In this document: piece after piece, positions 1 through 9,473 of the stretch
How positions within the stretch are numbered: position 1 is the first letter of the stretch
Layout: every line of letters starts with the position of its first letter
Origin: Flectonema sp. DT1601
Taxonomy: Eukaryota; Euglenozoa; Diplonemea; Diplonemida; Diplonemidae
NCBI GenBank assembly: GCA_964019425.1
Contig: OZ025815.1
Location: forward strand, 989,920-1,053,919
Reading direction: 5' to 3'
Length of the DNA: 64,000 nt
Position numbers and translations under genes: made by a program
Notes under the pieces: generated by a model
Told to the model about the DNA's origin: nothing
What the model saw: only the letters and a program-made list of their open reading frames with translations
The model's database searches: none

Positions 1-2271
1 ATACCTGAAGAGTTATGGAAAGGTTCTCTTGACAGAACACCGTCTTGGGCTTCCTACGGACTTCCCTTCACTAGTGTACTCCAATCAACTACTGGACGTA
101 AACTATTCCAACTTAGTAACGGACAACAAATTGTTTCCACAACTCTTCAAGTTCCTATCTGTGGTGACGGAGAACTCTCTCCAGACACAGAAGAATGTGA
201 TGACGGCAACACAATAAAAGGAGATGGTTGCTCAGCAACATGTAAAGGAGAAGCAGGCTGGAGATGTTATCCCTCTGTGATTAATAATAAACTTTACATG
301 GACCCAGTAAAAGAACTTCTTGAGTCAAGTGTTTGTGAAGAAAACGGTTGTGGTGATGGCAAGAAACACATCACAGAACAATGTGATGATGGAAACAGAG
401 ATGCTGGTGATGGCTGTACTCCTCAGTGTCAGATTGAAGATAACTATCACTGTGTTGTTAAGAATTCAAAGTCCGTATGTACTCCTCCGAAATGTGGAGA
501 TTCAAAGAAAGCCAGTTCTGAAGAATGTGACGATGGGAATATCGCTCCTGGAGACGGATGTGATTCCGACTGTAAGTTAGAAACAATACTTCCATACCTC
601 TGTACTAATGGATGCGAGACGAACTGTCATCGATATGAAAACCAACAAAAAACTGTTTGCGTTCCTCAAGTTCAAACAGATCCTCCGTCTTCACCTCCAA
701 TCTTTGTTACTAAAACAGAAACATTCTACGAGACTTCAACAGAGACGATTAGTAAATCATATCAAGAAACTACGGAAGCTGTTCTTACATGGGAAGCAAG
801 TACAATGAATAACATCGATTCCCCGTGTGGGAGATTTTTAAATGGAAAAGTTGGATGTTGTTCGCATCTGTCGGAAGATAACTTCTTAGGATACTCAGGG
901 AGTTCTGCAGAGCATCCGTATGGCCTACTGGACATGGTTTTATGTAAGTGGCCGAAGACAGGATACGTACGAGTCACGTCAGCAACATGTGAGTCGTTAG
1001 GACACCAAACCATCAGAGATGAGAGTGAATGTGTGACTGCTGCAACGTATCTCGGACTCTCAGACACAACTATTTCACAAACAGCAAACATCTCACATCT
1101 TCATAAAAACGTATTGGAAGTTACGATCGATAAACTTGCTTTATCTAAACTGTTGTTTTTAGAACTGCCACCCGCAGGTCAGGAAATAGAAGTTCGCTAC
1201 CTGTACGAAGACGGAATAAATAGATTCTCAGAGAAACCACTTTCAACACCGCCTGGGGTTTCCCCAGCCAGCAGTTATATAAAATATGAAAAAAATATCA
1301 TTACCGAAACTTATCATTGGGCATACTATAAATCAACTGAAGAAATAGACTGGACGTACAACAGTTCAGTGTTGGTAACGAGTGATTGGGTTCCGAGTGA
1401 TAGAAGTAAAAAAGTTCATTTGAGATGGTTTGAAATGACACCATCTCCAGAAAGTTCACAGACCTCTATTTACATGACTGTTAAGGCTGTTGGTACTCAA
1501 CTACCCGGATGTAGTTATAATGATTACGAAATAGCTGGGGGAATGAAAAGGCTTAAGTTCTCTCCTCCAAAACCTTTTGCTCCACAACAAGCACGTTGTT
1601 CTAAAGATAAAGATAGCTGTCTCTGTAGAGTTGATCCTTACGGTGTTAATCTACAGCAATACGATCCGTCTATTGACATTAGTTGTTCATTCCTTCTTCA
1701 TCAATTACATTGTGGTTATAATTGTCTCGCATCATATCAAAGTGAATACGAGTTAGCTGGTTGTCGAGTTAACGATGACTGTCCTTTAGGAAGTTTTTGT
1801 AACATTCCGAAGAGTAAACACAGTGCTGTGGCTCAGAAAGAATTTGAATTACAAGCAGCTCTTGAAAAAGAACAGAATCTGGTTTCAGTTACGAGAGTTT
1901 GCTTTTCTGGGTTTGGATCCGTTTGTCCAAAGACAGCAGCAGAGTTAAGACTTGAATTGGACGTGTTAATCGATAACCTTGACGGATGGTGTAGTGGAAC
2001 TGGAAGAAAACAACCTGTGTGCGATACTTGGTTAGAGAAAGTCTATAAAAGATGTCGTCACCAACCCGTCATTTTCTTTAATAGAACTCATGAACTTGAG
2101 ATTCCACTTCCTCATTGTCAACCTCTTTGGTGGAAATATCGAACTTATGAACACTTTAAGAAAGCCTTTCGAGTTAGTAAACTTGGAGAGTCCTGCTGGT
2201 CTGGTTCAGCGATGATAGAAACGGTACCATCGTTGGTAGCAATCGCACTGTTTGTTATCTTGTTGACGTAG
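1..2271 (+). CDS. Cys-rich surface protein with DUF4215-type repeats, 5' partial
   Basis: The reading frame is open from the first base, so the true start lies outside the window; 756 residues are visible. Three Cys-rich repeats of the DUF4215 (Myxococcus cysteine-rich) type lie near residues 54-82, 117-145 and 165-192. Each has the pattern CGDG...E.CDDGN...GDGC...C. A long extracellular-looking region with many further Cys follows. The C-terminus is a short hydrophobic stretch that ends the protein directly after small residues (SGSA), which resembles a GPI-anchor signal; a single C-terminal membrane helix is the alternative. These repeats are usually found in secreted or surface-exposed proteins. 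The ligand and role are unknown. The stop is TAG, and the selenoprotein gene follows about 210 bp downstream on the same strand. Confidence 0.85.
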   Translation: MPEELWKGSLDRTPSWASYGLPFTSVLQSTTGRKLFQLSNGQQIVSTTLQVPICGDGELSPDTEECDDGNTIKGDGCSATCKGEAGWRCYPSVINNKLYMDPVKELLESSVCEENGCGDGKKHITEQCDDGNRDAGDGCTPQCQIEDNYHCVVKNSKSVCTPPKCGDSKKASSEECDDGNIAPGDGCDSDCKLETILPYLCTNGCETNCHRYENQQKTVCVPQVQTDPPSSPPIFVTKTETFYETSTETISKSYQETTEAVLTWEASTMNNIDSPCGRFLNGKVGCCSHLSEDNFLGYSGSSAEHPYGLLDMVLCKWPKTGYVRVTSATCESLGHQTIRDESECVTAATYLGLSDTTISQTANISHLHKNVLEVTIDKLALSKLLFLELPPAGQEIEVRYLYEDGINRFSEKPLSTPPGVSPASSYIKYEKNIITETYHWAYYKSTEEIDWTYNSSVLVTSDWVPSDRSKKVHLRWFEMTPSPESSQTSIYMTVKAVGTQLPGCSYNDYEIAGGMKRLKFSPPKPFAPQQARCSKDKDSCLCRVDPYGVNLQQYDPSIDISCSFLLHQLHCGYNCLASYQSEYELAGCRVNDDCPLGSFCNIPKSKHSAVAQKEFELQAALEKEQNLVSVTRVCFSGFGSVCPKTAAELRLELDVLIDNLDGWCSGTGRKQPVCDTWLEKVYKRCRHQPVIFFNRTHELEIPLPHCQPLWWKYRTYEHFKKAFRVSKLGESCWSGSAMIETVPSLVAIALFVILLT

Positions 2272-2483
2272 CTGTTTTGTGATTTAAAGAGAAAGATAAC
2301 CCTCAGAGTTTTACACTTTTAGCGAGCGTCTCATTCGTCCTTTTCAGGACGTCATTTGCGTAGACGCGACGTATTCTGACCAGTCCTTTAATAAGTTAAT
2401 AGATTGTGTGAGTTGTGTGTGTTGTGTGGATGATTATTTAGATTATTTTATTTACAGTAACCGTGTTAGTTATCACTTAGGTG

Positions 2484-3140
2484 ATGGCAATGTTTCCGAG
2501 AGAATTCTTCCTTGAGGATGAGGATGCTTACAAAGAGGCATTATCTCCTGAGTCAATGCAAAAACATCAAATGAGAACATACGACGATGGTCAGCAGAAG
2601 TTTAGTAAAGGAAGTCTATCAGTTGGCGATGAGGCTCCGAATCCTTCCGTTTGGATGTTGAGATCTGAAGGGGCGGATCCCGTTGAAGTGCAGCTGCTTA
2701 GTTTGTTGGAAGACAAACCGCTGCTGGTACTCGATTTTGGATCATTTAGCTGACGTCCTTGGAGGGAGGAGATCCCTGTTATGCGAGACATAGCAGAGAA
2801 CTTTTCCTCGTTTGTTGCACATCAAAGAATTTACGTCTCAGAAGCACATGCTATTGATGAGTGGGCGATGTTCCGCGATGTTGATTATTTCCAACCGAAG
2901 AGTCTTCAGGAACGAATTTCCATCACTCGCAAACTCTCTTCAGAAGACCAGGCAAACCTCATGATTGACAACATGAATAACGACGCTGAGAAAAACTACT
3001 CCGCTCACCCGGAACGTCTGTATGTTGTTGACCAATCAAAGAAGATTATTTACAAAGGTGGTATGGGACCATTTGAGTACAAGCCACAGGAGTTAAAAGA
3101 ATTCCTCAGCGAGCAACTGGCTGGATTCCGAAAACAGTAA
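2484..3140 (+). CDS. iodothyronine deiodinase-like selenoprotein (in-frame TGA read as Sec)
   Basis: Two open segments (2484-2750 and 2754-3140) lie in the same frame, separated by one TGA. Read through, they give 218 residues. The sequence matches the thioredoxin-fold deiodinase family: the strand LLVLDFGSFS precedes the TGA where vertebrate enzymes have NFGSCT-Sec. EAHAIDEW follows, equivalent to the family's EAHASDGW, then PERLYVV and YKGGMGPFEY near the end. The family performs reductive dehalogenation or related thiol/selenol redox chemistry; in a protist the substrate is unknown. The start is the ATG at 2484, just after an AG at 2479-2480; another candidate acceptor is at 2455-2457. TGA serves as a normal stop in the methyltransferase gene at 20329, so wholesale reassignment is unlikely. 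I did not find a convincing SECIS element downstream. Confidence 0.85.
2751..2753 (+). other. in-frame TGA, probable selenocysteine codon
   Basis: This TGA sits at codon 90 of the deiodinase-like frame, exactly at the position of the catalytic Sec/Cys of the family. Sequence similarity continues without a break on both sides, and the frame then runs to a TAA at 3138-3140. A recent nonsense mutation is the alternative, but the exact active-site position argues against it. Confidence 0.8.
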
Positions 3141-3165
3141 AAACTTCCATACAGACTTCGCACAC

Positions 3166-3180
3166 TGACGGTAGCCGTCA
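3166..3180 (+). other. small perfect hairpin 3' of the selenoprotein gene
   Basis: TGACGG and CCGTCA form a 6-bp stem around a 3-nt loop, 26 nt after the stop codon. A second small stem (ACTGT/ACAGT) lies around 3247-3260. Neither has the non-Watson-Crick quartet and apical AA expected of a eukaryotic SECIS. They may be part of the 3' UTR structure. Confidence 0.35.
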
Positions 3181-4460
3181 TCGATATCTCTTTGTTATGG
3201 CGGAAATGTTTTATCATTTTTTTTTCTCTTTTCGCTGGGAAACATAACTGTAAACACAGTGAGAAGAAAAACCTTTTTAATAAATTTCATAGTTCTGCTC
3301 AAAAACCTTGAGACGTACAAAATAAGAAAGCAAAATACTTACCTCTCTCCCCATCCTCTCCCCCGTCCTTTTTACTTTTGTTGCATGCAAAGGCCAAAAA
3401 TAAATGAGGTACACCAACCTAATTATAATAACAATAAATAATTTGGTGTGTTTTATGGTATAGGCTTTACTTTTGCATTTTCGTAAAAGGGAATTTTTTT
3501 TTTGTTTGTTTTTTGCTTTCGAGATATAACATAGAAGAATGGGAAAATAATAATAATATGATAGCAGTCAAAATTATTGGATTCTGTTTTTTCCTTTTTT
3601 TTTTGTTTTTGAGAATTTTTCAAAGGGTCCAAAGTTTTCTTTGTTGCCGTTCAAGGCAAGCACTTGATTATTTATCTCCGCCTTCTATGTTGGGAATATA
3701 TTGTTAGTTGGTGTTGAATTCCTGTTCATGGAACCAAAAAAAAAAAAAAAAAAAGCTGAATTTTCTGTTGCAATCGGTATTGTCAGGCATGAAGAACAAA
3801 TACCGAGAGTAGTATTCTTGACTAAGTTGCTTTGGCTTGCCCTGATGTGTTTGTACGAAGAGAAAGCATCTCTTCAAAGACAAGATAGCTGTGCGTCGAT
3901 CATCCTCCAAGGGAGGTTGGAAAGTAAGAAACGTATGCCACATTTAAGTTGCAGCTTAACCAGACAGCGCAACAGAATGAGACACAACAACAGGGAAGGT
4001 AAGAACCGTTGAACAGTGAAGAAGAAGACTTCCTTTTGAGTAAATTAATTGAATAGCAAAAAAGAAATCAGCGGACCCCTGAATAGCAAGCTTCTCTATT
4101 ATTTTAGTATTATTTTATCTCTCTTTGATGAGGAGAAAACTGCCTGAAGACGTTTTCGTTGTAAAGACCTAAAAATTTCCAACAAGAATAGTGATCTATT
4201 TCCGTGTTGAAATTTTTTTTTTTTTCGGTCAAGTTTTTTTTTTGTTGGTTTTTTTTTTTTTTAAACCACAAAAAACACACTTATTTTTTTTATTACTTCT
4301 TCTCGTCTTTTTTTTATATGTCTCCAGTTTTTCCCCGTAAATCTCTTTTTTGATATCCACTCCACGGCCATGTATAGCTAATCGCTGACATCCTTATTGT
4401 GACCCGTTTAACGTGTCGGTAGCGAAAGACATCCCCTTGCTTGCCCACTCTACTCAGTGG

Positions 4461-4568
4461 CGTTATTTATTTGTTTACAGTCATTTACTACGCTGCCGCT
4501 GACAGTTAAGATTGTCTGAGAGATTGTTGTTCCTTTGAGTTTGATAAAACAGTATCAATTTACCCCAC
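4461..4568 (+). repeat. dispersed repeat family R2, copy 1 (partial)
   Basis: The segment shares a block containing AAGATTGTCTGAGAGA and TTGTTCCTTTGAG, then GTATCAATTTACCC, with copies at 16544-16790 and 29591-29799. This copy lacks the GACAAAGGCCGCC portion that opens the other two. No coding potential is visible. Confidence 0.65.
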
Positions 4569-4708
4569 TCTTGTTTCTTCATTAGTGTTTTTTCGTCGTT
4601 TTCTTGGTTCGAACGAAAATAATAATAAATTTTTTTTATTTCTTCCCAAATTTTAGTGGGCAAGTTCTAGCAGTTATCTTGGCTGAAATATACCGAGGCT
4701 ACAGGGGG

Positions 4709-4742
<34 letters not shown>

Positions 4743-5577
4743 TAAAGGGGACAGCTTCGGTTCTGTTAATTGTTATTTTTTTTGCCAAAAGAAATAACTT
4801 GATCGGAATTATGATTTCCTTTTTTTTTTTTTTTTTTTGAATCCTTTTTTTTTTTTGTTATTATTTATTAATGTGTTATGCCGAAGGCTCTTCGCACATT
4901 GATTAACTGATCCCGGTATCAGCTTTTTGTAGTCACCTTGTTTTTTCTCGTTTAGTGTTCTCTCCCTCTTTTTTTTCTTTGCCTATCTATATCCAAGTGA
5001 TATTTTTAGCAAAAAAAAAAAAAAAAAAAAAACTTATAATTTATAATTTATTTACTTATTTTTTTTTCTTCTTTGAGCTAAAGAAATTTTTTTTTGTTTT
5101 TTTTCGAAGGCTGTTTCAAAGAATAAAAATATAAATAACTTACTCGTGTAAATCTGTGCTGTCAAGGCATATTTCGGAAGTGACTTACTACAGATTGCAA
5201 TCACCTTTAATAACGTGACGCTCTTACACGTTTCCAGCATAGTTGAAACACCATGATGTGTGCAACTGTGCCAACGTGTTCCTGCTGATTTATTTCTCAA
5301 AGTGATAGTTAATCGTTAGTAGTTCATTATACGACCTATTTAGCGAGTGAATTCTTGTTTATTATTATTGTGGGGATTGTTTTCTCTTTTTACTACTTTT
5401 TTACAGGTCATTGGGAGAGAGGGGAATCGTTTCCTCTTTTCTTCTTCGGGGGGGAAACATAAAACAACAATGGGCCCGCATTCCTTTTAGTGTAGTTATG
5501 GAATTCATACTTGTGTTTGTCTTTTCTTTAATCTTATAGTGAATTACTACTTTCTCAGATGTTTGGGTAATTTGTGC

Positions 5578-5611
5578 TATCAGCGGGCATCGAACCCGTG
5601 ACTTCCTGATA
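5578..5611 (-). other. tRNA T-arm-like (B-box) hairpin
   Basis: On the minus strand GGGTTCGATGCCC is a good match to a tRNA T-arm and Pol III B box. It is enclosed by the stem TATCAG/CTGATA. No matching A box, anticodon arm or 5' acceptor strand is visible, so this is at most a tRNA-derived fragment. Confidence 0.25.
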
Positions 5612-5654
5612 TCGTCGGTTAAATATTTCACAAGTATTTTATCTCAGGAAGAAT

Positions 5655-8600
5655 ATGGTTTGCACCTTGGAATCAATATTATGGTTATTTATATTAATAG
5701 TGGTCGAGTGTTCTGCTGGTAGTAGAAATGTCTTGATGGATACTTGGGCAACCGGCAGCGGATCAGATGGTCTTCTTGCTGTAAATGATGATTATGCTTT
5801 TCTAATCAGCTTGGCTTATATCGTACAATTAAAAGTCGGTCCTTTGACTGGATTGATTAACCCTATGGCATACACAGCTGTCATCGATGAAATTACTGCT
5901 GCTCACATCTATACAGTTGGGACAAAAACATATTTATTTACGATTGACGTTAATTTTGTATTTTCTAAAACTCAAATAGATTCAAGCGGTGCGCTAATGA
6001 CTGGCACGAAAGAGACTTTAAGTTTAAGCGCCCCTGCTGGTAGGTGTGTCGATATGACTGGAGTTGGATCGGAGTTATTCCTCGCTTGCAAGACAGCTGG
6101 TCTGCTAACAATAGAAGTTCTGAATGATAATCTCATTCAACGATCAGGTCAACCTGGAAATTTAAATAACGTGTACGCTGTAGCTGAATACTTGGGAACT
6201 CTTTTTCTTGCGAATCAAGTAAGCAACACTGTTTCACTTTTCAACTATGCTGTTCCTGGTTATATCCAGGAACAAGGTCTTGGTATCGGAGGTGTGTTCG
6301 TAAAACATATGTCTATTTGTGGTGATCGTTTGTACCTCGCTGATGATGATAGAATTATGTTAAGAAGTGCTTCTGACATCCTCGCGTCGTCTACTATCAT
6401 TGCTACTTCTAGTTATACAGATATCGCTTGTGATGTTAATAACGCGGATGTAGTTTATGGATCCACTCCTGAATACAGTATTTACATTGGGACATTGTTA
6501 GCCTACATTGGTGGCGAAGTTACTGGTCTGCAAGTGGAGAATCATGGGCCTTTCACACTGGTGTTGTCGAGTAGTCGGGAAATCACAGTTTATGCTGAGA
6601 CTGCAGTTCCCACAGCTATGCCAACTGCGGTGCCCACAGCCGTGCCAACTGCCATTCCTACAGCCGTTCCTACAGCCGTGCCAACTGCCGTTCCTACAGC
6701 TGTGCCAACTGCCGTTCCTACAGCCGTGCCAACTGCCATTCCTACAGCCGTGCCAACTGCCGTTCCTACAGCCGTGCCAACTGCCGTTCCTACAGCTGTG
6801 CCAACTGCCGTTCCTACAGCCGTGCCAACTGCCATTCCTACAGCCGTGCCAACTGCCGTTCCTACAGCCGTGCCAACTGCCGTTCCTACAGCTGTGCCAA
6901 CTGCCGTTCCTACAGCCGTGCCAACTGCCATTCCTACAGCTGTGCCAACTGCCGTTCCTACAGCCGTGCCAACTGCCATTCCTACAGCCGTGCCAACTGC
7001 CGTTCCTACAGCCGTGCCAACTGCTATTCCTACAGCTGTGCCAACTGCCGTTCCTACAGCCGTGCCAACTGCCATTCCTACAGCCGTGCCAACTGCCGTT
7101 CCTACAGCCGTGCCAACTGCCATTCCTACAGCTGTGCCAACTGCCGTTCCTACAGCCGTGCCAACTGCCGTTCCTACAGCCGTGCCAACTGCCGTTCCTA
7201 CAGCCGTGCCAACTGCCGTTCCTACAGCCGTGCCAACTGCCGTTCCTACAGCCGTGCCAACTGCCATTCCTACAGCCGTGCCAACTGCCATTCCTACAGC
7301 TGTGCCAACTGCCATTCCTACAGCCGTGCCAACTGCCGTTCCTACAGCCGTGCCAACTGCCATTCCTACAGCTGTGCCAACTGCCATTCCTACAGCCGTG
7401 CCCACAGCCGTTCCTACAGCCGTGCCAACTGCCGTTCCTACAGCCGTGCCAACTGCCGTTCCTACATCCGTGCCGACTGTGCGAACTACGATTCCCATCT
7501 CTCCTACAGCCGTGCCGACTGCTGCTCCGACTGCCATTCCAACATCCGTACCTACCGCCGTTCCCACAGCTGTGCCAACTTCTATTCCTCGAGCTCGCAC
7601 ATCTATTCCTACATCCGTACCTACATCCATACCTACATCCATACCCACATCTATTCCTACATCCGTACCTACATCCATACCTACATCCATACCTACATCC
7701 ATACCTACATCCATACCTACATCCATACCTACATCCATACCTACATCCATACCTACATCCGTTCCTACAACAGTGCCCACAAAGGTGCCAACCGCCACAC
7801 CTACTGCTGTGCCCACGCCAGTTCCAACGGCTGTGCCCACAGTGGTTCCAACCCGTGTACCAACTGCCGTTCCTGCTATCACTGCTGGACCCACTCTTGT
7901 CCCAACATCGGTGTCAACGAATGTGCCCTCTCCAGTCCCTACTGGTGTGCCGACAGCTGCAGCAACCGAGCTTCCTACATTTACACCGACTACCTCCTCA
8001 CCTGTTACTGCAGTACCGATAACTAATCTGACTAATGTGACTCCTTCTGTTGTGTCATCGAATACGACAACTGTTCCTTTGCCTACTGCGGTAAGGAATT
8101 CTACGAGTGTATTAAATGAGGAAATTATAGCAAAAGTAGCAGAAGTCGGATCAGTAGCGGCGATGGCATCTATTTTAGGAGCAGGTGGAGGAGGAGCAGC
8201 TTCTGCCACTCGATTAATAGCTATTAGTCAAGGATGTAAGATTGGTAGTGAGAATGACACGAAGCGATATCCTCGAGCACTTCATCCAACTGAGTGGGTG
8301 ATTGATGACAGTGAAGCCTTGGGAATGGTTGTTGGTAATGTTATGATTTGTTTTGTTTTCTGTGTTCTCTGCTTAGCCTTAGTAAAATGCACAGAAAAAG
8401 CAGGAAAGCAATGCTTCCCAGGCCTACTTGGTAATATTGATACTCAGGGACTGTTTAGATTCCCATCAGCTCCATTATTTATATTTCAATTCACATATCA
8501 AGGAACTGCCTTGGGAGGAACATATCTACTCATCCATCCGTCAAATGTAATTCAGTTCCTCGTTGGATTAATAACCTGCGCTGTTTGTGTCGTAGTTCCG

Positions 8601-9473
8601 GTTATGGTTCTGCTTGAATGCAGAGATGGAGTTCCAAAAAAAGCTGTTTATAAAAACATTGATCCGCCCAGAAGTCGATTAAAAAGAATATTCTTAGGAC
8701 CTGGAGAATGGTTAAGCTGCCGTAAAGAACTGCATTGGGTAAACAGATTCAGAACTGCAGTCAGAAGCTATCGACAAGTCCTATCTTGGTACAGTGTTGT
8801 TGAGTATTGTTCGATGTTAGCGTTGTCTGGAATCCTTTCACTGGATTCCGACAATTACGTTGGATGCGGACACATCAAATTGTGCTCAGCTGTTATATTT
8901 GTTTTTCTCATGATTTTGGAACTTCTTGTGCGGCCCCACTGCATCCTCCGAGACGGTTCAGCGGACTTTTTGTTATTAGGCATTCAGGCTGTTTCTTTAT
9001 TTATAATGGCTGCTGGTTTTTATACCGAAGATCCTGATCATAATACTTTCAATGTTGCGTCTCAATTATTATTGTCTGCATTGGTGTTGTTAGTTATTAA
9101 AACTTTAACTGACATCTTGTGTGAGGTTTATGTTTTTACAAGTGGAGAAAGATATCACTTTCAATTATTGTATTGGCAGAAGGTAGACAGAGAAGTCGGA
9201 TTCCTTTCTGATAGTTGTATTGTACAGCCGTCATCGTTTCTTCAGGTGCCGTCAGATGTTGATTTGAAAAACAATCGATCTTTTAGTGGGTTGTGTATGT
9301 CAAACTCTACATCTAACTTAACGCCGTGTGTTGTAACGAACTCACCGTTAGATATGAAAGGACAATCGTTTAGTTCTCTGAGGAGGAGTAATACTCTATC
9401 TCTGTCTGATAGTTACTCACAAAACACTTTGAAACAATCATTATCATTATCGACAACTCGTGTTCTGGTGTAG
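5655..9473 (+). CDS. large surface protein: secreted head, Pro-Thr repeat stalk, multi-helix C-terminus
   Basis: The 1272-residue protein begins with a hydrophobic signal peptide (residues 1-22). A head of about 290 residues has repeated hydrophobic strands that suggest a beta-propeller. From about residue 316 to 780 runs a stalk of VPTAVPTA and then IPTSIPTS repeats. Next come a Gly/Ala-rich segment (GAGGGGAASATR), a conserved P.ALHPTEWVID patch and about seven hydrophobic helices (residues about 886-1165). A polar Ser-rich tail of about 100 residues, probably cytoplasmic, ends the protein. The gene at 10625 is a clear paralogue with the same layout. Large membrane-anchored adhesin-like proteins of this build are known in free-living and parasitic kinetoplastids; that link is from memory and tentative. 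The ATG at 5655 follows an AG at 5647-5648. The function is unknown; a surface adhesin or receptor is plausible. Confidence 0.9.
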   Translation: MVCTLESILWLFILIVVECSAGSRNVLMDTWATGSGSDGLLAVNDDYAFLISLAYIVQLKVGPLTGLINPMAYTAVIDEITAAHIYTVGTKTYLFTIDVNFVFSKTQIDSSGALMTGTKETLSLSAPAGRCVDMTGVGSELFLACKTAGLLTIEVLNDNLIQRSGQPGNLNNVYAVAEYLGTLFLANQVSNTVSLFNYAVPGYIQEQGLGIGGVFVKHMSICGDRLYLADDDRIMLRSASDILASSTIIATSSYTDIACDVNNADVVYGSTPEYSIYIGTLLAYIGGEVTGLQVENHGPFTLVLSSSREITVYAETAVPTAMPTAVPTAVPTAIPTAVPTAVPTAVPTAVPTAVPTAVPTAIPTAVPTAVPTAVPTAVPTAVPTAVPTAVPTAIPTAVPTAVPTAVPTAVPTAVPTAVPTAVPTAIPTAVPTAVPTAVPTAIPTAVPTAVPTAVPTAIPTAVPTAVPTAVPTAIPTAVPTAVPTAVPTAIPTAVPTAVPTAVPTAVPTAVPTAVPTAVPTAVPTAVPTAVPTAVPTAIPTAVPTAIPTAVPTAIPTAVPTAVPTAVPTAIPTAVPTAIPTAVPTAVPTAVPTAVPTAVPTAVPTSVPTVRTTIPISPTAVPTAAPTAIPTSVPTAVPTAVPTSIPRARTSIPTSVPTSIPTSIPTSIPTSVPTSIPTSIPTSIPTSIPTSIPTSIPTSIPTSVPTTVPTKVPTATPTAVPTPVPTAVPTVVPTRVPTAVPAITAGPTLVPTSVSTNVPSPVPTGVPTAAATELPTFTPTTSSPVTAVPITNLTNVTPSVVSSNTTTVPLPTAVRNSTSVLNEEIIAKVAEVGSVAAMASILGAGGGGAASATRLIAISQGCKIGSENDTKRYPRALHPTEWVIDDSEALGMVVGNVMICFVFCVLCLALVKCTEKAGKQCFPGLLGNIDTQGLFRFPSAPLFIFQFTYQGTALGGTYLLIHPSNVIQFLVGLITCAVCVVVPVMVLLECRDGVPKKAVYKNIDPPRSRLKRIFLGPGEWLSCRKELHWVNRFRTAVRSYRQVLSWYSVVEYCSMLALSGILSLDSDNYVGCGHIKLCSAVIFVFLMILELLVRPHCILRDGSADFLLLGIQAVSLFIMAAGFYTEDPDHNTFNVASQLLLSALVLLVIKTLTDILCEVYVFTSGERYHFQLLYWQKVDREVGFLSDSCIVQPSSFLQVPSDVDLKNNRSFSGLCMSNSTSNLTPCVVTNSPLDMKGQSFSSLRRSNTLSLSDSYSQNTLKQSLSLSTTRVLV
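6600..8000 (+). repeat. coding minisatellite for the Pro-Thr stalk
   Basis: A 24-bp unit built on CCNACAGCCGTGCCAACTGC encodes VPTAVPTA and is repeated almost without change from about 6600 to 7470. After a short irregular linker, a 12-bp unit (CCTACATCCATA, encoding IPTS) runs from about 7612 to 7760, followed by degenerate PT units. Unit lengths are multiples of three, so copy-number changes keep the frame. Both other frames and the antisense strand are also open, as an artefact of the repeat. Confidence 0.95.

Larger units (their letters stand above)
3141..5654. other. T-rich intergenic region without a recognisable gene
   Basis: This stretch holds many poly-T and poly-A tracts, including a run of about 30 A near 4710-4740 and others near 3740, 4820 and 5010. 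It also holds one copy of a dispersed repeat (4461-4568) and a tRNA T-arm-like hairpin (5578-5611). Open frames here are short and of homopolymer composition. The AG at 5647-5648, after a T-rich stretch and 6 nt before the next ATG, looks like a splice acceptor. Confidence 0.6.

Noticed and set aside
3403-3457. ATGAGG...ACACCAA / TTGGTGT stem as a SECIS candidate
   Set aside because: It has an ATGA on the 5' side but no GA on the 3' side to form the quartet, and no proper apical AA; the stem is also short.
6508-8209. Long overlapping open frames in the Pro-Thr stalk region (Gln/Leu/Pro-rich on +, VGTAVGTA on -)
   Set aside because: Shadows of the 24-bp coding repeat; only the VPTAVPTA frame joins a signal peptide and membrane domain.
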